Source: Acanthaster planci (Eukaryota; Echinodermata; Asteroidea; Valvatida; Acanthasteridae). From it: 64,000 nucleotides of DNA. The notes beneath the pieces are model-generated. The model had not been told where the DNA came from. It did no database searches and saw only the letters and a list, made by a program, of their open reading frames with translations. Below are positions 49,808-61,072 of this stretch, piece by piece. The DNA is taken from NCBI RefSeq assembly GCF_001949145.1, contig NW_019091507.1:312039-376038 (forward strand), given 5' to 3'. Within the stretch, counting starts at the first letter, position 1. Each line of letters opens with the position of its first letter. The position numbers and the translations under genes are program-made.

Positions 49808-50270
49808 TTAAGATGCCTTGGGCATTGCCTCCAAATTGATATACAATGGTTTCATGGGTTTTGACACAAAGGTCATACTTGGCATCAGGTCTGGTTCCCC
49901 TTCCACCCATTTTAGACGGAAACGTTTCAGGATTCTGGCCGTGAATACCTTCATCTCGTTCAGGGCGAACTGTTGACCAATGCAGTTCCTCGACCCTGCA
50001 GAGAAAGGCGAGTACGAGAAAGGGTCCATCTTGGCGACATTTTCCGGCAGGAAGCGAGAAGGCTTGTACTCCATGTGGTCGTCGCCCCAGACAGTCGGGT
50101 TGTGGTGGAGTTGATGTAAACAAATTCCAACCATGGTTCCCTGGGGGATTGTGACGCCGTCTACGGTGTAAGGAGCTGTCAGCGTACGACTGATCAAGGG
50201 TCCAGCGGGCATCATTCGCAAAGATTCCTTTATGGCCATGGTCATGTACTCGAGTCGGCTGAGGTCCTTT
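49808..50270 (-). CDS. P450 gene A exon 4 (K-helix and heme loop)
   Basis: The acceptor TTTACAG is followed by KDLSRLEYM. It includes ESLR, the PSRF motif and FSAGSRNCIGQQFALNEMKV, which fits the FxxGxRxCxG consensus. It ends EAMPKAS and a stop. The C-terminus has the usual P450 length past the heme loop. Confidence 0.95.
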
Positions 50271-53020
50271 CTGTAAAGGAATGTTTAAGAGCAACAAAAC
50301 ACAATAAATATTATGTTTTGTACCCGCTCTAGTATGGAGTATTTTCATGTCGACGTAAAGCCAAGACAAGCCTTCCTTTAATGAAAACAAAACTTGAACC
50401 AAGAACCCAAAACAAACGTAAAACCCACAAAGCCAGAAAACAAAGACACATCAAACTATGTCTATATCAGAGTGACAAAAGATAGGACTTTTCTTAATTT
50501 CTAAAGTTTCGGACAAAAATGCACTTATGTGCTTATGTTCAGGACTGAAACATCGGGATTGAATTTGGAAATCATTGGATAATGGGTTAAATGTATTAAT
50601 ATATACAAGACAATGGAAGTTTTTAATTATTTTTGTAACTTTCCAAAACTATATACGCTCATTAAAAATTCAATCGGTTTTGGGTGCTTTTAATTTCTTG
50701 TTTCGTTTCTGATAATGTTAATGATGTATAAATTTTTTAATAACAATTCTGCTTTCTATATATGCAAGCATGTATAAAGACTTTGCTGTAATAGGTCAGT
50801 TTACGCCTTAGCGAATCAGAATGACGAGAACTATACTTACACAGTAATTCTTTCGGAGTCTCTTCCGGCAAGTATCTCTTCAACTTCTTCCCTGATTTTG
50901 GTCTGGTGTTCAGGATGCTTGGAAAGAAAGTAGAGAAACCAGGTCATAGAAGTAGCCGTGGTCTCGTGGCCGGCGAAAAGGAAAGTGTTGACCTCGTCTA
51001 CCATCTCCTTTACGGTGAGTCCGCTGCCCTCTTCGTCTCTGGCCATGACGAGCGTGTCCAGGAAGTCACGGGGCTTGGTTATAGGGTCACCTGCGTCAGC
51101 CTACATAGGGGTGAATAGAAAGGACAGTGTGAAACATAACAGCATCCATAAGGACAACAACCCCCCCCAAAAAAAACCGAAAACCAAAAAGAAAGAAAGA
51201 AAAACACCTGCCGTATCACAAAAAAACTTGAAATCCCAGGTATCTTTCTTTACCCAAGACATCGCTATAAATAAGTTTACCTTGCAACACATTTGGACTC
51301 CAATTTCACACCTCTGAAGTTTTGGAATTATACGATAAGTGAAATGTTAAGATCAGCAGCCCAGCATGAAAGGTAGCAGAGATAATTGAATGCATTAAAA
51401 AGACATCCACAACATGTTCGCACACTCTGTTTTTTTATGTACCGTTTCATTTTGATCACTCAGGCCTCAAGCGGTAGCTTCAGTTTTGAAATTATGTTTT
51501 GAGCTCAACATGTACCTTTTCAGATAATTCTTTTTTTCGCTCCTCAACCAGTTTTCCGGCAAACTTGCGGAGGTACTGGAAAGCATTCCTGTACTCGGAA
51601 TAGTTGGCACTCAGCCGAAAGATCCACGGGATGAGAAGAAGCCGATTGCTGTACTGGCGCAGTTGGATAAACTGCAACAAGGCTTCACATGCCGACAGGA
51701 CATTAAAACCATTTTCCTGATCAATCTGCCTTATCTGAAATGTGGTGAAATCACAAGAAAAATGTCAAGTCAGATAATTACTTGGGTCCACAACTTCTAT
51801 TTGTCACTTCAATATCTTGGATGGGAGGTGATTAAGGAAACTTTGTAAAATCCTCGAACTTTCTCTGAATAAGCCATTTGTGATTTAGATTTGAATAAAA
51901 TCTGGTGCACTGAGTTACCTGACTGCACATAAACATAACAATTTGAATTCCCCTTACAAAAGACACTGTTGCTATACTTCGTGATTCGGGGCAAGCTTTT
52001 GCATAGCGACCGCCATCTCTGGAATGGACTGGCTCCTTTGTGCCCTTCTTATCCATTGAGAACAGTGTATTGTAGCAAGGCGTCTCTTATGTTACTAAGT
52101 AAAAGCTTACCCCGAATCACAAGGTGTACCAGCAGTGGTTTTAGTGAGGAGAGTTCAAGTTGTTATGTTCGCAACTCGCAAAAAGCTTATTGCTCCGGAC
52201 TAACCGTGCCACTGCTTTACCTCGAATAAAACTGCATAATAATTTCGTTCAGTCACAAATAAAAACAATCCCTATATACTGTTTGATTTTCTACAGTAAT
52301 CTGTGCATGTATCCCTTTCAGTGGATGCAGTATAAATTTGTATGAATACTAGAGTTGATGCAGTGGAAATTTAGTAATACAAGTCTTGTGCAACAACCGA
52401 ATTAAGAAGTACCCTCTCACCTGACAACTTGATTTATAAGAGCAGGCTGTACGTAGAATAACATCGTATGTGCACAGCACAAGACCACTGTACATTTCAA
52501 ATTGTTGACCCTCTACTGCAGCCTGGTTCATCTTTTCGAGGAGAACCTCCACGCAGTCGTTAGAAACAGGAGTGTAGGTACGAAGGATATCCAAGTTAAA
52601 TGAGCGGGTCAGGAGGCGCCGGTTTCTCTTCCATTTGGCGCCTTCGGCAGTGCCCAGGCCCTCACCTACCCAATCGAAAAAGAGCTCGTAGAATTCAGAT
52701 TTCTTGTTGCTCACTGTACCCATCAAAAGCGGCTTGATGGTTTCGGGATGGACCAGCATAGGCAATGGCGTTGGTCCTAGCCACAAGGTGTAGATACGGG
52801 GGAAGGCTGTTACGGTATCGATCAGCCATTTGTAGCCTGGGTCAAAGGGACCCTGCCTGTCGTGCCCATACAGCCAATGCGCCCCGGGTGGAGAGGGTAG
52901 CTTCTTCAGTGCATGTCGCTTGCTGATGGATTTCCGCACTGACACAAAAACCATCAATGAAACCAACACCAGAGCAAGGAAAACTACCTGCCACAACATT
53001 TTACGAATTGAAACTTTCAC
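49808..53020 (-). CDS. Cytochrome P450, CYP4-like (gene A)
   Basis: Four exons on the minus strand: 52421-53020, 51516-51734, 50841-51100, 49808-50270 (600/219/260/463 nt), 513 residues with matching phases. P450s of this clan hydroxylate fatty acids, eicosanoids or xenobiotics at the ER with electrons from P450 reductase. The N-terminus is a hydrophobic anchor (about residues 9-27) followed by a basic stretch and the proline-rich hinge LPSPPGA. Also visible are WxxxR as WKRNRR, the I-helix AGHETT (316-321), K-helix ESLR (E375-R378), PSRF (430-433) and the heme loop FSAGSRNCIG with Cys456. The glutamate that binds heme covalently in many CYP4s is Ala316 here. All key residues look intact, so it should be active. 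The subfamily (4F or 4V-like) is uncertain. Confidence 0.95.
52421..53020 (-). CDS. P450 gene A exon 1 (membrane anchor to C-helix)
   Basis: Starts MKVSIRKMLWQ and continues through a single hydrophobic helix, RHALKKLPSPPGAHW and the C-helix WKRNRRLLTRSFN, to a CAG|GTGAGA donor in phase 0. A longer open frame continues past the donor but loses homology with gene B there, supporting the splice. Confidence 0.93.
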
Positions 53021-54070
53021 GACAAAATGATAAATAGCGGCTTGCTGATACAGTGAAGTTCAAAGCCAAAACATAGTTTTGCCAATATTCAGATCCAGTG
53101 TTGACGTCATACCTTCTGAGTTGGCGGTGTAGTCTACATTCCAAGTCGTCGCTGTTCATTTGGTTCACGAACTTGCCCCTGCATGGGGAGATCGAGGGCG
53201 AATCATGGCCAACAGTATCGAATATACAATACCGTCAAGGCATGTGGATAGATAGCAAGGTCTGGGCCATTCTGTAGAAGCCGAATCAGAGAGCATTATC
53301 GACTTGCAACATTACTATGAAAAATGCACACGCATTAAGTGTTATCTCAAGTTTATACCGACTTCTTGATGCGATGCAACTGTCCATGCAATTCAGGCAA
53401 AAACGTATATCGATTGCGGATGCAATTACTCTGTATGGAAGATAGCTGATCAACCAGTAGGCACATTTGATGAAGTTGTTCAATTTACAGCAAAAAAAAA
53501 AATGAGCAGGCCAAAGCTGAGAAAACAGCACATCAACACTGTCGGTCATCATCACTAAAGAAGTTCTCTAATTCGCTGATGGTGTTGTTCCTATTTGGGT
53601 TCGTGAACATGTAAATGGCAACGTCTTGGAATCGAGACTACACTGAAGTGGAAACTCACGCCCAAAATCAGGCCATGTTTTGTTTATCAATAGCTCCATG
53701 ACAATGCCAGGGATGGTGTGACCTGGGGCTATACTTAAAAGCATATTATTTTTGCCTGATAAGATGCAAATATTGACTGCTTCGAGTCGTGTGGTATAAC
53801 AGAACCCTCAAAGCGATCCATGGAGCATTCTAGATCTATTTCAGAATGCTGGAATGGCGTCTCGGAAAATTAGTTCTACTATGATACGTCGTTAGATAAG
53901 GAAGCCAATATTTGCTTTATAACACCCTTCCCAAAAGTAAGAATTAAGTGTTAACTAACTAATCTAAATACGTATGAATGTGTTGTGGCGCTCTTCTACC
54001 CTTATGCTATACCACAAGTGGTACTTTGAAAGTTCCTTAAATTCTTTTAATGCCACCTGTTCGTGTATGG
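53021..54070. other. Upstream region of P450 gene A; no gene recognised
   Basis: Begins at the gene A start codon and presumably includes its promoter. It shows no clear homology with the region upstream of gene B, so the duplication unit seems to end near the first exon. No exon was seen. Confidence 0.5.
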
Positions 54071-54208
54071 TTATATAAGTCCACTGCCCATTATTCGTGA
54101 CAGTTGGCTTCAGGGCGTGGGCTCATTCACATCATGATTTTCTGTAGTTATCATTTATTAAATTATTTTGGAAGCCGAGTTTACGTCTCGTGTGTTAGAT
54201 GTTTAAAT
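54071..54208. repeat. Dispersed repeat pair A, copy 2
   Basis: Same order of words as 21779-21922: ACTGCCCATTATT, CAGTTGGCTTCAGGGCGT, CATCATGATTTTCTG, TCATTTATTAAATTATTT, GGAAGCCGAG. Confidence 0.75.
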
Positions 54209-54702
54209 TTTCTTCGTCTCTCTAAATTCCGAGTCTAAGCCTCCATGACAATGAGCTAGCGCGGCGTCTATTAAAAGAAATGCGTTAAAATGGCCGCTAT
54301 TTTTCCAACTACCTCTTCGAGAAAATAAAGCTTGAACTCACTTCGGAAGCGCTTCAGTGTATGCCCAACGTGCACACCAGGGCACAGTCAATATGCAAGC
54401 ATTGGCATGCACGCTCGAGATTCCAGGGCTTGTAGAGGATGCGCTGGATAGGTCGGGGAGAGTAGCAGACTGGCCCAAAATAGCTGGCTTTGGGAATAGG
54501 TGCCCCTTCGGCCGTGGTGGATCTTTTGTCTGCATCTTGATTTGGCTTGACTTATACCCATTTCGATGCAGCGTTGTGGTGATGCAGTAGAGTGCTTGAT
54601 CGAAATGTTCCTTGTCATGGACGTTGTAGGCCTATGCCCTACGAAAAAGGGCTCCCGCTGTTCACAGGAGACTTGATATTGCTTGGCGTGACATATGCAG
54701 CA

Positions 54703-54896
54703 AGGTATGAGACGGAGAGACCCCCCCTGCTTTGTGTTGGTCATTGTCTCGCAGGAATCTGGGGAATTCCTTTTAGACATCTTGGGGGGGGATGTGTTAA
54801 GTAACAATAGTCTGGAATGTGTATAGGGATTGGACATGTTGGGGGGTACCCGATCGGCCTCATTTCTTTGCTGGGTATATGGCGCGACGGAAGGAA
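54703..54896. repeat. Dispersed repeat pair B, copy 2
   Basis: Matches 33112-33296 in word order (GACGGAGAGA, TTTGTGTTGGTCA, GGGGATGTGTTA, GGGGGGTACCC). It lies between the two P450 genes, outside their shared 3' flank. Confidence 0.7.
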
Positions 54897-55104
54897 GCGC
54901 TGAGGCTCAGGTATAAGTCTGTATGGCTGGGCTTCCTTGGAAAGGCGCCTCAGGAGGAAGAGGGCTCAAAGTGGTACTTGCTAATCCTGATTGATTATCT
55001 CTGCAGCTATCATGATCTTATTTTTCAGTTAAGATTTTTGAATTCTGAAAAGTTGTAAAAATCATAAAACCATGAAGACTCTGTGGTCTAAACACTTCAG
55101 GATT

Positions 55105-56241
55105 GTTCGGTTTGGGCACTGACATGCGAGTTATAGATCAGTCGGTTTAGGACTAGAGGCATGTGAGAAAACAACGCCCTGGATAGAGTAATGCTCAAAC
55201 ACCATGGCGGATTGGACGCAGTGTTCCAACAGGACAAACTGAAAAATAGCATAAAGACGCAAACGATAAAAGACTAGCAGTGCAAAAAAGACTATTAGTT
55301 TTAAAATGGTTTACCAGTGCGTTAGATACAAAAGGGAACAACAAATCATATTGTCACCCGTGTTGGTCACTCTCACATTATCTCTGTGGTTATTGCATTC
55401 TAATATGTTTCATTGAGGGCAATGTCGACTTAATTCTGAAGAGGAAAAATATTGCTGACTACAAAAAGAACAAAAGAGACAAATTGGCAATTACTGACAG
55501 AGAAAAGTAATGGCTTTCTCTGCCATTTCCTTAAGCAGAATGGTCCCGTTTTTTACTTTAACTCAATGCGAAAACCGCATATACATTGTATTATTTGATT
55601 AATTAGACCAGATAAAACAGTGACTTTTAACCGTATCCAAATAACAATCATACATCAACTTTTAAATGTCATGTCTTACATATCTACCAAACTACATCCC
55701 GTAATCCCTTTATCTATCATTTGAGGCATCATATTATCTCCACAATACTACCGCATTCCATCTCCCAACAATCGCGACGGGACGTGGTGTCACCTACACT
55801 GCTCAGTGTGGACAAAAGTCTTACTAGCTACCTTAGTTGTAGGATAATATCTTACAAAATCTTAGTAGGCACTACAAAGCATTACATCGTTCCAATGGGT
55901 AGGTGGAGTAGAATCCTTGAAACCTGTTTAGAATCCCTGAAACCGTTTCTTCCATTTATCATTATTTTCGATCTAACATCAGGTTTTTTTTCTTAATTTT
56001 AAAAACCAAATGCTAAACTATCAATGGGCACATTAGTGAGCGAGACTGTGACAACGAATCACAAGCTTCAAACATCCCAATGCTTGAGCAAATTAAAGAA
56101 ATTAATTGAAAAAATTATAACAAAAAAACAGAATGGATCATTTTCCAACGTTGTTTTTAGTGGAAGATTTTTCCAGATAAATTAATGAAGACATTTCAAA
56201 CATCTTGAGAAATGTACATTAGATACTGGATGTTGAAAATG
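55105..56241. repeat. 3' flank of P450 gene B, shared with gene A
   Basis: Diverged copy of 48640-49660 with the same order of words. It ends at a MITE insertion (56242) that gene A's flank lacks. No separate gene is visible. Confidence 0.75.
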
Positions 56242-56406
56242 CGGGCGATTCACAATAGTGCGCCTAAAAGAGTTTGCAACGCATTGGCCCAATGCGCGAC
56301 GTCAGCCAATCCAATGCGCGTTTGAAAGGGGTTCTTAGATTTCGCGCTTTGTGATTGGCCAACGCGTTGCAAACTACTTCTTGGAGGCCCACTTTGGTGA
56401 ATCGCC
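56242..56406. mobile_element. Palindromic CGGGCG MITE, copy 3
   Basis: Starts CGGGCGATTCACAATAGTGC and ends GGTGAATCGCC, about 165 bp. It shares the outer arms AGAGTTTGCAACGC and GATTGGCCAACGCGTTG with copy 2 but lacks the intact TGTCGACCC core. It is flanked by TG rather than TA. It lies about 145 bp past the stop codon of P450 gene B and is absent at the equivalent site of gene A. Confidence 0.85.
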
Positions 56407-56551
56407 TGAATTGATACTAATTCCCCCTCGTTTTGTTTTGCCAGGCAATAGGCGGAGTTTGGTTGTTTTTGCCTTACTAATTTGTTACCAGCCTCTGCTT
56501 TTATTTTCCCTAAATGCTCTTGCTTTGTGCTTTCCTCCAGATGCCCTCCAT

Positions 56552-57014
56552 TTAAGAGGTATTGTGGATTGCTTCCAAATCGATATACAATGGTTTCATG
56601 GGTTTTGACACAAACGTCATGATGGGAATCAGGTCTGGTTCCCCTTCCACCCATTTCAGACGGAAACGTCTCAGGATTCTGGCCGTGAATACCTTCATCT
56701 CGTTCAGGGCGAACTGTTGAGCAATGCAGTTCCTCGCCCCGGCAGAGAAAGGTGAGTAAGAGAAAGGGTCCATCTTGGCGACATTTTCCGGCAGGAAGCG
56801 AGAAGGCTTGTACTCCATGTGGTCGTCGCCCCAGACGGTCGGGTTGTGGTGAAGCTGATGTAAACAAATTCCAACGGTTGTGCCTTCTGGGATTGTGACG
56901 CCATCTACGGTGTAAGGAGTTGTCAGCTTACGACCCATCACGGGTCCAGCGGTTATCATTCGCATAGACTCCTTTATGGCCATGGTCATGTACTCGAAAC
57001 GGCTCAGGTCCTTA
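56552..57014 (-). CDS. P450 gene B exon 4 (variant heme loop)
   Basis: The acceptor TTTACAG is followed by TAAGGACC, joining to give VKDLSRFEYM. It contains ESMR and FSAGARNCIAQQFALNEMKV. The Cys ligand is present but the next-but-one residue is Ala instead of Gly. It ends EAIHNTS and a stop. A second long open frame in another phase over 56250-56867 is a shadow. Confidence 0.94.
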
Positions 57015-59559
57015 CTGTAAAGGAATGTTTTAAAGCAACAAGAAAATAAGAAACGCGAAGTTTTGTATCTGCTCCAGTCTTGAGTACTTTCATGTGGACA
57101 CAAAGCTGCCGAGACACTAAGCCAAAACAAGCCTTGTTTAGCCGACTTGAGCCAGGATGCCCAAAACAAACCATTTAAAACTCCCCAAGCCCCCCCCAAA
57201 GACACGTGACTGAGGACTTTTCCACATTTGTAGTTTCGAGGAACAAATACACCAACCAAATACGCGTTTTGCTCCATACAAAGTAAACATCAAGATAGGG
57301 TTTGGAAATCATTGGTTTATTAATGAATAAAAATTATTTACTGTGTACAAGAGAATGGGATTTAATTTTTTTTCCTAAATTCTCCAAATCTATATATTAA
57401 TCTTTAAAATGTAACTCGGTTTTGGGTATATTTAATATCTTGTCTGGCTTAGGATAAAATTATTGATGTATAAATGTTAATCACAGTGATGCTTGTGATT
57501 CTACTTTTTATATTTTTATTCATTTTTGTAGCCTAAGGTCCCAAGGTCATCGATTACTGATTGGCCTATACCCTGGTAAAACAAAACAAATATCAAACGA
57601 ATTTCAAAATAATTGATAAAACGAATCAACAAAGTATATGGGTTTTGCACTGAAATGTAATATTCTCTAGATATTCATAGGATTACGTAATCGTGACGTT
57701 TCTTCATGTACATACGAAGTTCAAAGTGGATTTGACTTAAAATTTTGTGTGCATGACTGAACAACGCAGTGCTTGAACTCCTAAACCCTTGTCCCGTGGT
57801 CTACTTTAACCTTTACACTCTACAAGCATGTACTGAGACTTTGCTGTAATAGATCAATTAACGCCTTAGCGAATCAGAATGACGAGAACTATACTTACAC
57901 AGTAATTCTTTCGGAGTCTCTTGCGGCAAGTACCTCGTCCACCTCTTCCCTGATTTTGGTTTGGTGTTCAGGATGCTTAGATAGATAGTACAGCAACCAC
58001 GTCATGGAAGTAGCCGTGGTCTCGTGGCCGGCAAACAGGAAATTGTTGACCTCGTCTACCATCTCCTTCACGGTGAGTCCGGTGCCATCTTCATCTCTGG
58101 CCATGATGAGCGTGTCCAGGAAATCACGGGGCTTGGTTAATGGGACAGCAGCAGCAGCCTACACCAGGAGTAGAAATACTTAGGACATAACTGACAATGT
58201 GAAACAAAACAGCATCAAATGGGGAAAAGAACAAAGAAATGCCGGTGCCATATCAAATTTGAAGTTCCATGAAAACAGGTATACCAATTGAATCTGAATT
58301 GAAGCTGAATTTTGGAGTTACCACGGAGGTACGATATTTAGATCGAAAGCCTAGCATGGAAAGTGTCAGTGACAAGACGACAGGCATCAGGAAAGAAAAT
58401 AATATACCTTTTCAGATATTTCTTTCTGTCGCTCCTTGACCAGTTTTCTGGCGAATTTGTGGAGGTACTGGAAAGCATCCCTGTACTCAGCGTAGTTGGC
58501 ACTCAGCCGAAAGATCCACGGGATGAGAAGAAGCCTATTGCCGTACTGGCGCATTTGGATGAACCGTATCAAGGTTTCACATGCCGATAGAACATCAATC
58601 CCATTTTCCTGCTCAATCTTCGAGATCTAGAATTGTGTGAAATTACAAGAAACAAATATTGAACACCAGTTAACGACTTGGGTACGTAGTGGCTATTTGT
58701 CAGTAAAATATTCGTCATTAGGACAGGTTTTAAGTAACTTTGTAAACTGTGGAACTCTCCCTATCTTCTCCGAGATAACCGTGCAACCGATTTCACGTGA
58801 TTGCAACTGTTTCATTCACCTTGTATAAACAACAATACCCTCATAGTTTGAATTTCTATCTTAAAAGATGCAAGCATCAATTTCTTCCAGTAGTAGTTTC
58901 AAATGCAGTGTAGAAAAGAGATTCCCGACAAAATGGCCCACTCCAGAGTACAATCTCACCTGGCAATTTGATTTGTAAGAGCAGGCAGTGCGGAGAATAA
59001 CATCATAGGTGCAAAGCACAAGACCATGGTACATTTCAAACTTTTGACATTCGCCAGTAGCTTGGTTCATCTTTTCAAGCAACACCTCCACGCAGTCGTT
59101 GAAAACAGGAGTGTAGGTGCGCAGGACATCCAAGTTGAATGAGCGGGTCAGGAGGCGCCGGTTCCTCTTCCATTTGGCGCCTCTTGCAATGCCCAGGCCC
59201 CCGCCTAACCAATCACTAAAGAGGTCGTAGAATTCAGATTTCTTGTTGCTCACAGTACCCATCAAAAGCGGCTTGATGGTTTCGGGATGGACCAGCATAG
59301 GCATGGGCGTTAATCCTTGCCACAAGGTGTAGACACGGGGGAAGGCTGCCACGGTGTCAATCAGCCACTTGTAGCCCGGGTCAAAGGGACCCTGCTTGTT
59401 ATGGCCATGCAGCCAATGCGCACCAGGTGGAGAGGGTAGCTTCTTCAGGGCATTCCGCGTGCTTATGGCCTTCCAGAGAGACACAAGAAACTTCAACAAA
59501 GCCCATGCCAGAATCATGCAAAATAACCGCCACAACATTGTAACTGGGAATCTGTTCAA
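56552..59559 (-). CDS. Cytochrome P450, CYP4-like (gene B, tandem paralog)
   Basis: Four exons on the minus strand: 58960-59559, 58408-58626, 57899-58158, 56552-57014, again 600/219/260/463 nt and 513 residues. It is very close to gene A, 6.7 kb away in the same orientation, so the two are a tandem duplicate pair. N-terminal anchor (about residues 9-27, MLWRLFCMILAWALLKFLV), LPSPPGA hinge, WKRNRR, AGHETT, ESMR and PSRF are present. The heme loop reads FSAGARNCIAQ: the cysteine is kept but the final Gly of FxxGxRxCxG is Ala. The frame is open throughout, so it is probably functional. The heme-loop change and many surface changes suggest a shift in substrate or activity. Confidence 0.94.
58960..59559 (-). 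CDS. P450 gene B exon 1
   Basis: Starts MNRFPVTMLWRLF and has the same length and donor position (CAG|GTGAGA) as exon 1 of gene A. An open frame runs on past the donor but without resemblance to gene A. Confidence 0.92.
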
Positions 59560-60845
59560 GTCAAAGCTGCGGTGAAAGGCTATGCGACCACGCAGTGTAG
59601 TGTCCGCTCAAAATACATTACTTCTCCCATCACAGGTATACACGTACATGTACATCCACGATAACCACCGTCACTTCACCCGTCCTTGAGTCCGAAATCT
59701 GCAAGTGGTGTATTGTGCTTTTAGTTCGGGAACAACAATGAACACCCTTGACAGCTACAGATGCCGTACCAATGGGGTCACGCAGCACCAGGGCAAGGTT
59801 GAACAGAGTTCAATAATCATGACTGTGTCATTCCTGAATGCCATTTACAAACCGTGACCTGACCGCGCGCGTCCGGAATGCTTGAAAGGTATATGTAAAC
59901 CACTGGAAAACAAACAGGTTTGCACAAGCTGGGAGAGCCCATTCGTCTTTGTTATTGCAGTTTGCAGTCATTTTGAACAGACATTCTGAGGCCATCAGCT
60001 GGGGGTGTACTCATTTGGGGGGGGGGTAAACAAGTGGTCTGTGTAATTGACCCCTTTTACCCCCAGCGCAGTCCAAAGGGCATACGAAACAACCGACAAT
60101 ACCATAGCTTGCTGTCTCATGCATACGCTTATCGCACAATCCTGCAAACAGCTTGTGTCAGCAATTATGATTCAAGCCGAACTTGAATGAGGCTACGGCC
60201 TTACTATAGGGGATAATAATGCACGAATGCAATTTTTGACCATCAGCTTTTGCAGGATTCGCACTTGAACGCTGGGTAAAGCCACTTTGTATTAACAGCC
60301 ATCTGGTGAAAAATACCAACTTAATTTTGCTCTCAATATACCGGAGTAGTAAAGCCCGTCTAACCATGGTCGATAATAAGTAATTTTGACGGGCTCTCGA
60401 CCAATCAGAGGGCCGGATTTAGCCCCACGTGACCCTCAACATAAAATGAGGAACGGTATTGTTGGTAAACTCCTTAAGCCTTTCAATACTTGGGTAACAG
60501 CATAGTCTCATCAAGATGCTTCAGTGCTATGGAACATCACTATGACTGGTAAATATTCACCAGTTGCCAATTTTCATTTGGCTGGAAGTTTCGATTTTTG
60601 CCTCAATGTGCAAAACGAACACTTTTCTAACAAAGTTGTGGTTAGGTCTGTAAGTGTAGTATTAGTTTACCAACTTTCAAGAACTTCAGTGTTTTATTAA
60701 GATAATCAGAGATGTTTTTGAGTGCGCCACGTCAGGAAACAATTAGGGTTAATCAAATTAACTGAGGCTCCATGAACCGCCACTCTTAACACTGGATCCT
60801 GGTTGTCGTTACCCTTCGCTGAGATAATGTGCCCCGGATGCGAAT
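59560..60845. other. Upstream region of P450 gene B; no gene recognised
   Basis: Likely holds the gene B promoter near its left end. A small G/C-run pair (CTGGGGGT near 60000 and ACCCCCAG near 60060) could be a tiny inverted repeat. No exon was seen. Confidence 0.45.
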
Positions 60846-61072
60846 AGACCTCTTCACTCATTCATAATTATGCATGCGTGCGCACAAATGGCCTTGGCGG
60901 TAAGAAGTGTGAGCAGGCCCTTGAAAACGTTCAAAGGTGAGACTTCGATGATCATTTTCTCTCAGGTTGTCTGACATTTTTGTACATTTTCAATGGCCCG
61001 GTCACACTTCTTGCCGCCAAGGCCATTTGTGCGCATGAGAAAATGATCACGAATTTATTAGTAAAGAGGTCT
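60846..61072. mobile_element. Foldback MITE-like element, 227 bp
   Basis: The ends are inverted: AGACCTCTTCACTC against the reverse of AGTAAAGAGGTCT. The inner arms match for about 50 bp, for example CGCACAAATGGCCTTGGCGG on the left and its inverted copy near 61006-61033. It has no coding capacity. The arms differ by scattered changes, as expected of an aged hairpin insertion. Confidence 0.85.

Noticed and set aside
49788-50402. A 204-codon minus-strand open frame over gene A exon 4
   Set aside because: It is a shadow frame. The exon in the other frame has ESLR and RNCIGQ.
56250-56867. A 205-codon minus-strand open frame over the P450 terminal exon
   Set aside because: It is another frame of gene B exon 4 running into the MITE. 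The true frame carries the heme loop.
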